Assembly: GCF_947493735.1 (NCBI RefSeq)
Contig: NZ_CANLSL010000023.1
Coordinates: 1 to 41,550 of the forward strand
Direction of reading: 5' to 3'
From: an uncultured Acinetobacter sp.
Lineage (GTDB): Bacteria > Pseudomonadota > Gammaproteobacteria > Pseudomonadales > Moraxellaceae
Length of the DNA: 41,550 nucleotides
Shown here: positions 35,663-41,550 of the stretch, in pieces
Layout of the letters: every line of letters starts with the position of its first letter
Numbering within the stretch: position 1 is the first letter of the stretch
Made by a program: the position numbers and the translations under genes
Notes under the pieces: generated by a model
What the model saw: only the letters and a program-made list of their open reading frames with translations
Told to the model about the DNA's origin: nothing
Databases searched by the model: none

Positions 35663-37147
35663 TTAGTTAAACCACGATTCACGGGCTTTCATGATCAGCT
35701 GACCAGCTTGCTCAGTATCTAAACCGTCGATATCGATAATATCGTCAATGGCTTGATCTGCTAGATCATCTACTGTGCAAATGCCTTTTTGTGCAAGTGC
35801 TTGCGCAACTTCAGGTGTCATCCCTTCCATTGCCAATAATTCTTCAGTGGCGTGTTGCATATTTTGTTGCTCACGAAGCACATCCGCTAAGGTCGCTTCT
35901 TTTGCACGCTCTTGTAGCACACTTACGGTTTCTTCATCCAAGCCAATTTCTTCAAAAGTTTCCACAGGGACATATGCAACTTCTTCAAGTGAAGTAAAGC
36001 CCATTTCCACCAACGCTTCAGCCAAGTCTGCATCAATATCCAAACGCTCAACGAACATATTCAAATACTGCTCATTCTCAGAGCTTTGACGCTCACGATA
36101 CTCATCTTCAAGCATCATGTTGAGCTTATAACCCGTCAATTCTGAAGCCAAACGAACGTTTTGACCTTGTGAACCAATTGCACGAGCAAGCTGTTCGTTG
36201 GTAGCAAAAATAATATCTGCGCTCAACGCATCTTCATCAAGTACGATTCCTGATACATCTGCAGGCTCAAGTGCGCTGGCAATATACTGTGCAGGATCGT
36301 CAGACCAGACCACCACATCGATACGCTCACCATTGAGCTCTTGTTGTACCGCTTGAATACGTGTACCACGCATACCAATACATGCACCTACTGGATCAAT
36401 ACGATGATCGTTAGTTTTTACAGAAATCTTGGCACGCACACCCGGTTGACGTGCAGCTACTTTGATCTCGATAATTTCTTCTGCAATCTCAGGCACTTCT
36501 TTAGTCATCAATGCAATCAACATCTCTGGGCGAGCACGTGACAATTGCAACTGTGCACCACGACCTTCACGATTGACATTAAACAAAATCGCATTGATAC
36601 GTTGTTTTGGACGAAGCATTTCTTTTGGAATAGACTCTTCTTTTGCCAAATACGCTTCTGCGCCATCACCAAGATCAATAATAAAACCGTCTTTGGTTTG
36701 CTTTTTGATTTCGCCGTAGATCAACTCACCAAGCTTATCTTCATACGCATCTGCAACTAAAGCACGCTCAGCTTCACGGATCTTTTGCACAATGACTTGT
36801 TTCGCAATCTGCGCTGCAATACGACCAAATTCTATCGACTCAACTTCAAGCTCACGAATATCACCAATCGACCATTCAGCTGGATCAACATCAGAGATCG
36901 CATCTTGGCAAGCAGGCATTTCATGATCTTCATCAGCCACGACTTCCCATTGACGAAAAGTACGATATTCGCCAGTTTTACGATCAATCTCTACACGTAG
37001 ACGCGCTTCTGATGAGGTCGTATGTTCATAGAATTTCTTTTTAGTTGCAGCCACAAGCGCTTGTTCTAATGCTTGGAAAATCGCTTCACGACCGACACCT
37101 TTTTCATTACTAACCGTTTCTACTACGGTAAGAATCTCACGGCTCAT
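35663..37147 (-). CDS. nusA: Transcription termination/antitermination factor NusA
   Basis: A 494-residue RNA-polymerase-binding factor. The N-terminal polymerase-binding domain spans about 1-125, the S1 domain about 138-203 ([20 protein letters not shown]), then KH1 and KH2 follow with [20 protein letters not shown]. Two helix-hairpin-helix acidic repeats fill the C-terminus ([20 protein letters not shown] and [16 protein letters not shown]). It lies 30 bp after rimP. The C-terminal AR domains match gamma-proteobacterial proteins. Confidence 0.97.
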   Translation of the reverse strand: MSREILTVVETVSNEKGVGREAIFQALEQALVAATKKKFYEHTTSSEARLRVEIDRKTGEYRTFRQWEVVADEDHEMPACQDAISDVDPAEWSIGDIRELEVESIEFGRIAAQIAKQVIVQKIREAERALVADAYEDKLGELIYGEIKKQTKDGFIIDLGDGAEAYLAKEESIPKEMLRPKQRINAILFNVNREGRGAQLQLSRARPEMLIALMTKEVPEIAEEIIEIKVAARQPGVRAKISVKTNDHRIDPVGACIGMRGTRIQAVQQELNGERIDVVVWSDDPAQYIASALEPADVSGIVLDEDALSADIIFATNEQLARAIGSQGQNVRLASELTGYKLNMMLEDEYRERQSSENEQYLNMFVERLDIDADLAEALVEMGFTSLEEVAYVPVETFEEIGLDEETVSVLQERAKEATLADVLREQQNMQHATEELLAMEGMTPEVAQALAQKGICTVDDLADQAIDDIIDIDGLDTEQAGQLIMKARESWFN

Positions 37148-37177
37148 AAGTCACCTTTCTAATTTCAAAAAAATCCA

Positions 37178-37729
37178 TTAATCCTGAAAAACCAAATTGG
37201 CTTTATCAATGTTATGACCATCAATGTCTAACACCTGTGCCTTTTCCACTTCAACCTGAATGGTTTCTGCTTCGACATCCACAGCAACCAATTTGGCTTG
37301 AAACTTACGACGATTGTCCACCGCTGTAATCAAACGGAACGCAACTTGCTGGCCGATATAGTCTTGCATCTGCGACAAACTAAAAAATGGGCGATCCCAA
37401 CCCGGTGAAGATACTTCTAAACTGTATTCACCAGAAATCGGGTCATGTACATCGAGTAGCGCACCGACTTGATGGGTGACGTTGACACAATCTTGCACAC
37501 CAATCCCACGACCTTGATCAGGCTCACCATTTTCATCGAGGGCGCTTTCATCAACACTGTGCGACTCTACTGGAGGTGCATTTGGATCTACAGGCTTGTC
37601 TATATAAATTCTTAATAACGAACGCTTGCCTTGCGGGAGAAACTCTAGTCCCCACAACTCGACATCACACGCAGTCACAGCAGGTGCAATCATATCGTAC
37701 AAGGTTTGCGTTTTATTGGATAATTTCAT
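37178..37729 (-). CDS. rimP: Ribosome maturation factor RimP
   Basis: A 183-residue protein needed for 30S assembly. The N-terminal alpha/beta part has [20 protein letters not shown] followed by IYIDKP. The SH3-like C-terminal part has [19 protein letters not shown]. An acidic, Pro-rich insert of about 25 residues (from residue 47, [20 protein letters not shown] onward) makes it longer than the usual 150. It is likely a flexible loop. It heads the rimP-nusA-infB-rbfA operon, with tRNA-fMet upstream. Confidence 0.93.
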   Translation of the reverse strand: MKLSNKTQTLYDMIAPAVTACDVELWGLEFLPQGKRSLLRIYIDKPVDPNAPPVESHSVDESALDENGEPDQGRGIGVQDCVNVTHQVGALLDVHDPISGEYSLEVSSPGWDRPFFSLSQMQDYIGQQVAFRLITAVDNRRKFQAKLVAVDVEAETIQVEVEKAQVLDIDGHNIDKANLVFQD

Positions 37730-37847
37730 CGAAACTCGTCATAGAAATCTAAGGCTAATAGGCGCTAATAGTGAAGCATACAAATTTGACCGATTGATGG
37801 CACACACCACAATCATTGCACAATCAAAATCAGCCACTACAGCCAAC

Positions 37848-37873
37848 AAAAAAGGGCGCATTTGCCCCCTTTT
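37848..37873 (-). terminator. Possible terminator/attenuator upstream of rimP
   Basis: On the minus strand AAAAGGG and CCCTTTT pair around a short GC-containing loop, and TTTTTTG follows. It lies between tRNA-fMet and rimP, about 120 bp upstream of the rimP start, so it would attenuate read-through into the operon. Confidence 0.5.
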
Positions 37874-37949
37874 ACATAGTACGATCATCAAACTTCACTG
37901 ATCTCCGTACTTCAACATACATCGCTTTTCAAAAGTTACTGTGCAAAAA

Positions 37950-37971
37950 GGCCCACCTTTCATTGTGAGCC
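37950..37971 (-). terminator. Terminator just after tRNA-fMet
   Basis: On the minus strand GGCTCAC and GTGGGCC form a 7-bp stem (one G-T pair) with an 8-base loop, followed by TTTTT (37945-37949). It starts 15 bp beyond the tRNA 3' end, as expected for a tRNA terminator. Confidence 0.75.
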
Positions 37972-37985
37972 TCTCTTCAGAAACT

Positions 37986-38062
<77 letters not shown>

Positions 38063-38075
38063 TCAACGTGCACAA

Positions 38076-38103
38076 ATTATAGTGCGATTCGAACAAAAGT
38101 CAA
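38076..38103 (-). promoter_or_regulatory. Sigma-70 promoter of tRNA-fMet (proximal)
   Basis: On the minus strand TTGACT (38103-38098) and TATAAT (38081-38076) stand 16 bp apart. A start about 7 bp further would be only a few bases from the tRNA 5' end at 38062. Confidence 0.8.
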
Positions 38104-38172
38104 TGTAAGGCTGACTAAACCTTTGATTTGCCAAACTTTTTCATAAAAGCTTCAGCATCTCTGGTGTTGCGT

Positions 38173-38201
38173 ACTATATTGCTTTGACCTTTCACTGTCA
38201 A
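38173..38201 (-). promoter_or_regulatory. Second, upstream sigma-70-like promoter toward tRNA-fMet
   Basis: On the minus strand TTGACA (38201-38196) and TATAGT (38178-38173) have the ideal 17-bp spacing. It lies about 95 bp upstream of the proximal promoter. It might be an additional promoter of the tRNA/rimP operon, or the relic of a lost neighbour. The IS-cop junction at 38290 is just 89 bp further away. Confidence 0.6.
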
Positions 38202-38243
38202 CACTAAATTCTATTATTCCTATTTTTTTTGATCATTTGGTTG

Positions 38244-38264
38244 AATTGCGACCTAATTGCGACC
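38244..38264 (+). repeat. Tandem AATTGCGACC repeat beside the IS
   Basis: AATTGCGACC occurs at 38244-38253 and again at 38255-38264, eleven bases apart. It lies 25 bp left of the IS end. It could be part of a lost island boundary or a protein-binding site. I cannot tell which. Confidence 0.4.
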
Positions 38265-38289
38265 AAAATGTATTTTTACCATAATTAAC

Positions 38290-39343
38290 GGCTTTGTTGC
38301 ACAAACCTATCTGTAACGGCTTTTTCAGCGATATAATTTTCAAATGAAGAAGCCTACACACAAAATCTACCGCACAACCAATTGGCCCGCATATAACCGA
38401 GCACTCATGAGTCGCGGAAATATTGCCATTTGGTTTGATCCTGCTACGCAATGGTATGCGCCATCAAAAGGCAAACAAGGGCGAAATCAAACCTACTCCG
38501 ACGCAGCCATCCAATGCTGCTTAATGATTAAATCCTTATTCCGTCTGTCTTTACGTATGGTCACTGGCTTTGTGCAAAGTCTGATTAAACTTTGCGGATT
38601 AAATTGGATAGCTCCAGATTACACCACGCTTTGTAGAAGACAAAAGCATATTGATATTGTAATCAGCTACCAAAAAAGTAGCGATGGGCTGCATCTACTC
38701 ATGGACTCTACAGGCATGAAGTTTCTAGGTGAGGGCGAATGGAAACGCAAGAAACATGGACCTGAATATCGTCGCCAATGGCGTAAACTACATATTGGTA
38801 TAGATGCTAAAACCCTGCAAATACGAGCAGTTCAGCTTACAACCAATAATGTCAGTGATTCACAGGTGCTTGGTGATTTACTTAATCAGATTCCACAAGA
38901 TGAGCGGATTGACTCTGTTTATACCGATGGAGCTTATGACACCAAGCAATGCCGTCAGGTCATTGCAGATCGGCAAGGGCATGCGGTGATTCCACCTAGA
39001 AAAAATGCGAAACCATGGAAAGATACAAAGAGTAGCTCGCTAGAACGAAATGAATTACTTCGAACAATTAATCTTGCGAAGCAGTGCTTCTCAGGCAGGA
39101 CACTATGGAAAAAATGGTCAGGCTATCATCGGCGAAGTTTGGTAGAAACCAAGATGCATTGCATTAAATTATTGGGCGATAAACTGAGTGCAAGGAGCTT
39201 TCAAAGCCAAGTCAATGAGATTCATACACGTGTGGCAGTCCTCAATAAATTCACTGAATTAGGTCGACCATTTACCCAAGTTACGCCTTAAATTTGGCTC
39301 AATTAGGGGCGCTTTGCATTTCAAATCTTTGTGCAACAAAGCC
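38290..39343 (+). mobile_element. IS5-family insertion sequence (IS903-like), 1054 bp
   Basis: The inverted ends GGCTTTGTTGCACAAA (from 38290) and TTTGTGCAACAAAGCC (to 39343) match over 16 bp. The transposase fills almost the whole element. IS903-group elements normally make a 9-bp target duplication, but the flanks (38281-38289 ATAATTAAC; 39344-39352 TTTCATTTC) do not match. So the present junctions arose through deletion or recombination after insertion. The right end lies inside copA. Confidence 0.9.
38344..39291 (+). CDS. IS5-family transposase (DDE, IS903 group)
   Basis: A 315-residue intact DDE transposase. The catalytic residues are D121 (LLMDSTGMKF), D195 (VYTDGAYDT) and E268 (RRSLVETKMHCIKLLG). 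The N-terminal region with DAAIQCCLMIKSLFRLSLRM is the family's helix-turn-helix-like segment. The frame is complete, so the element may still move. The start ATG lies 54 bp inside the left end, the usual place. Confidence 0.93.
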   Translation: MKKPTHKIYRTTNWPAYNRALMSRGNIAIWFDPATQWYAPSKGKQGRNQTYSDAAIQCCLMIKSLFRLSLRMVTGFVQSLIKLCGLNWIAPDYTTLCRRQKHIDIVISYQKSSDGLHLLMDSTGMKFLGEGEWKRKKHGPEYRRQWRKLHIGIDAKTLQIRAVQLTTNNVSDSQVLGDLLNQIPQDERIDSVYTDGAYDTKQCRQVIADRQGHAVIPPRKNAKPWKDTKSSSLERNELLRTINLAKQCFSGRTLWKKWSGYHRRSLVETKMHCIKLLGDKLSARSFQSQVNEIHTRVAVLNKFTELGRPFTQVTP

Positions 39344-39895
39344 TTTCATTTCTAAAATAAAAACGGGTAGAGTCAATAAGACTGACAAAATTAAATCTTT
39401 TTTAAGTTTTTCTAATTCAATATTTTTTTTATCTTGAAAGCTTTCCGTAGTTTGATGAACTGACTTTGCTTCAAACCCTGCTTTGGTGACAGCCTGAATT
39501 AACGAGTCACGAGTGACAGATGAGCTTGCCTGAATAGTCGCTTTTTCAGTAGCCAGATTTACATCAGCTGATTCCACACCCTCAACAGATTTTAAGGCCT
39601 TTTCTACTCGACCTACACAAGAAGCACATGACATACCCTCAATCGTAAGCTCTATTGGTTGCAGCGCTTCCACTTCGTAGCCTGCTTTTTCTACGGCTTT
39701 AATTAAAGTAGCGCGATCAAGTGGTTGATGCGCATAAATGACTGCTTTTTCGGTAGCCAGATTTACATGAGCCAATTCAACACCCTCAACAGATTTTAAA
39801 GCTTTTTCCACACGGCCTACACAAGAAGCACATGTCATCCCCTCAATCTCTAATGTTTCACTGTAATGTGGCGTATCAGTCATTTCGGTACTCAT
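39344..39895 (-). pseudogene. copA: copA, copper-exporting P1B ATPase, 5' fragment cut by the IS
   Basis: Only residues 1-184 of a copper-transporting ATPase remain. Two heavy-metal-associated domains (about 13-75 and 80-147) each carry a copper-binding CxxC (C22/C25 and C90/C93 in GMTCASC and GMSCASC). The first membrane helix begins at [20 protein letters not shown]. Reading continues into the IS for 14 more residues (to 39299) and stops. The transduction, phosphorylation and ATP-binding domains are absent from the window. What is left cannot pump copper but could still bind it. The two N-terminal domains are nearly identical at DNA level. Confidence 0.88.
39542..39847. repeat. Duplicated metal-binding domain within the copA fragment
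   Basis: The stretches 39542-39644 and 39745-39847 are near-identical DNA repeats about 201 bp apart, for example GTAGCCAGATTTACAT, ACCCTCAACAGATTTTAA and ACACAAGAAGCACATG. The proteins share [14 protein letters not shown] and VNLATEKA. Identity at DNA level, not just protein level, points to a recent duplication or gene conversion. Confidence 0.7.
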
Positions 39896-40073
39896 ATACG
39901 ATCTCTATCATTTAGATATGCTGAGTTCTATATGCGAAGATCAGCTCGAACCAAGATTAGGGGGAATTCAGGGATTACTTTTATTTCAAGCAAGTACAGG
40001 TTTTATCTGTACGATGAGGAAAATAAGAGAGAGTAAAAGTGGTAAGGAATTCCCACTGTTACTCTAACAGAGA

Positions 40074-40268
40074 TTAAGCAGGATCAGCTGTAAATCCACG
40101 CTCACTGAGAGTGGCAATGACTTGATCCTGACTCACCGTTGTGTTGATTTCAACAATACGGTTTTGTAAATCAATATCGAGTGAGGCATTCGAGTCGAGC
40201 TCTTTAATTGCGGTAGTAATGCCGCGTGCACAACCACCACAAGTCATATTAGCGATGTGAAATTTCAT
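40074..40268 (-). CDS. copZ: Copper chaperone CopZ / heavy-metal-associated domain protein
   Basis: A 64-residue single heavy-metal-associated domain with the metal site MTCGGC (C10, C13). The second half, FTADP near the C-terminus, has the usual beta-alpha-beta ending. Such proteins carry Cu(I) to P-type ATPases such as CopA. The ribosome site AGGAG lies seven bases before the ATG. It lies upstream of the copA fragment on the same strand, so it would be in its operon. Confidence 0.85.
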   Translation of the reverse strand: MKFHIANMTCGGCARGITTAIKELDSNASLDIDLQNRIVEINTTVSQDQVIATLSERGFTADPA

Positions 40269-40737
40269 ATGTTGCTCCTTTTTAACAAAACATTTGTTTA
40301 AAACATTAGAACAGTAACTCTAAACTCTCACCATACAACCAGCCTTTTTCTGAATCAGTTACTCGCTGTAACTTGGTCTGTTTACAACCTTACAGTTTTC
40401 TTCAGAGTATCCCAAAGAAGAGTGTTCTAATGACTACAGTAAAAGTACTTAACCAACATTAATGTGACTTTAAAATGACATTTTTGTCATCTACGATCAC
40501 TCTGAAATTTATAAGATTAGTTATTTCAATCAATGGTAGTGAACTGAATAGATGAGACCGTTATGGGTTGAAGATAAGCTAAAAACCGGTGACTACCTTT
40601 ATGTATAATGCCTCATGATGCGATTTTACTGTTCTGATTGTCGTAAGTTGGCAGTCCAGTAGAAACTTTATTGCTCAGCTACAAAAGATAAATGCAGTAA
40701 TGTTAAATTTCCTCAATTCCCTTATTTTGAAATTCTC
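40269..40737. other. Intergenic region between copZ and copD
   Basis: The stretch has no gene I can support. It should hold the copZ promoter and a CusR/CopR-like box at 40472-40493. A TATAAT occurs at 40604-40609 on the plus strand, followed by a 15-codon frame starting ATGATGCGATTTTACTG. That frame looks like a relic of a deleted gene but is too short to name. Confidence 0.4.
40472..40493. promoter_or_regulatory. CusR/CopR-like copper-response box
   Basis: AAAATGACAT, two bases, then TTGTCATCTA: the inner TGACA-TGTCA palindrome with flanking AAAA matches the E. coli CusR consensus (AAAATGACAA, 2 bases, TTGTCATTTT) in nine of ten bases on the left and seven to eight on the right. It lies about 205 bp upstream of copZ. 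No copRS genes are in the window, so the regulator would be elsewhere. Confidence 0.55.
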
Positions 40738-41412
40738 TTATTCAATACCCACGACAGTGGTTATATAGCCTGTTGTTAATAGAATTGATAGACCTAATAA
40801 CATCTCAAATAAAATGGCATGACTAAGGTGTTTAGCGAATTTAGGATGTTGAAGACGCGGGGTGAAATACCATTTGTTGAAGGCAGCTAAAAGTAGAATA
40901 CTTATAACAAAAAACATTTTAACCATGAAACCATAGCCATATGCAGTATTGATTAAGGTATTAAAATCTTTAATTAAAAGAAGAGCTACACTAGCGCCAC
41001 AGGCGATTAATATCCCAACAATGAAAGCAGCAATACGTCCAAATACATGCATGCGATCTTTTAAAGGTAAACCACTTATTTCCCGGCTGGTTTTCCATAA
41101 CGGATATAAAGACCCCATCCATAACGACATAACTAGAATATGGATTGATAATAAAATTTGAGCAAGTAAGGTTAAATTAGCGACATGTCCGAGCTGGGAA
41201 AAACTAAAAATAATCGGGATAAGTAAAACACAAAATATTGAACTTTCAATTATAGAAAACTGACCTTTGTTCCTGTTAACTTTAACCACCATGAGAAGAA
41301 GTAAAAGAGCAAAACTAATAGAACGAAGAACGTATATATACCCCGTCGGAGTATTAACCAATATATTAATATACGTGGGGTCCACCATCCCTGTAATACC
41401 AGCTTGGACTAA
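40738..41412 (-). pseudogene. copD: copD, copper resistance D membrane protein, 5' end lost to an IS30-type insertion
   Basis: The frame from ATG 41388 gives 216 residues, but it stays open further upstream with QAGITG before that Met, so the ATG is internal. CopD/PcoD proteins usually have about 290 residues and eight helices; here the first part is missing. Several hydrophobic helices remain, for example VLRSISFALLLLLMVVK and LLAQILLSIHILVMSLW. It would take part in copper handling in the inner membrane. The upstream DNA (about 41412 onward) belongs to an IS element. The 41412 boundary is approximate. Confidence 0.7.
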
Positions 41413-41463
41413 AACTTGAAGTGCGACACGACCTCACCCATTAAAGGGAAAAGGAGAAATAAC

Positions 41464-41550
41464 GTGTCGTATACTCATCTTAGCTTCGAAGATCGTACAG
41501 CACTCATGCTAGAATCTCGTAAAGCTGATTTTTCACCAAGAACATTTGCC
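41464..41550 (+). CDS. IS30-family-like transposase, N-terminal part, runs off the window
   Basis: From GTG 41464 the frame reads MSYTHLSFEDRTALMLESRK to the window end, 29 residues. The opening MSYTHLSFEDR is typical of IS30-group transposases, whose N-terminus holds a helix-turn-helix. The ribosome site AAAGGAGA lies nine bases before the GTG. The element's left end probably lies around 41412-41430 (TTGAAGTGCGACAC), inside copD. The family call rests on only 29 residues. Confidence 0.6.
   Translation, partial: MSYTHLSFEDRTALMLESRKADFSPRTFA

Noticed and set aside
38115..38205. A 29-residue minus-strand frame ending MKKFGKSKV upstream of tRNA-fMet
   Set aside because: It overlaps a strong promoter, starts with GTG or TTG, has no ribosome site and no recognisable domain; it could be a gene remnant but cannot be supported.
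40614..40664. A 15-codon plus-strand frame (MMRFYCSDCRKLAVQ) after a TATAAT
   Set aside because: Too short, no homologue recognised, and no stop-proof context; at most a relic.

Overview
The window looks like a chromosomal segment of an Acinetobacter species. This is inferred from A+T-rich gamma-proteobacterial gene content and order: a tRNA-fMet/rimP-nusA-infB-rbfA cluster, a fused hisIE, dusA and dusC, a group-2 Mrp antiporter with a fused first subunit, and a ferredoxin-reductase/desaturase pair. No database search was possible, so the genus is an inference and the species is unknown.

Layout. Positions 1-316 hold two identical tRNA-Lys(UUU) genes. Positions 412-1715 hold a small DUF971 gene and a decayed HEAT-repeat gene. 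Positions 1959-4297 are a probable two-gene fatty-acid desaturation operon (2Fe-2S/flavin reductase plus membrane desaturase) behind a nearly perfect 26-bp palindrome. Positions 4387-12326 carry small envelope proteins, a YuiF-type transporter, an alpha/beta hydrolase, a DUF4442 thioesterase-like protein, a glycine-zipper lipoprotein, a probable beta-barrel protein and a non-autonomous transposable element (MITE) at 7601-7866. Positions 12435-20350 carry a TolC-family protein, PhoU behind a Pho box, GshB, a PhyH-like oxygenase, DusA, an MFS transporter and HisIE.

Positions 20365-23944 hold three same-strand genes between two housekeeping genes (hisIE and dusC): a compact UvrD-type helicase, an ABC-type ATPase with altered Walker residues, and an A+T-rich two-helix membrane protein with a zinc ribbon. 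This is the best candidate in the window for an undescribed, possibly defensive, system. Positions 25201-31591 are the six-gene Mrp Na+/H+ antiporter operon, translationally coupled throughout.

Positions 32554-38103 on the minus strand are the translation/transcription-factor operon rbfA-infB-nusA-rimP behind tRNA-fMet, with two promoters and two terminators. From 38290 to the end the window becomes a mobile, damaged copper-resistance region. An IS5-family element without a target-site duplication has cut copA after residue 184; copZ is intact; copD has lost its 5' end to an IS30-type element that runs off the window. A CusR/CopR-like box lies between copZ and copD. The cop genes probably arrived on a mobile element and were joined to the tRNA-fMet locus by an IS-mediated deletion.
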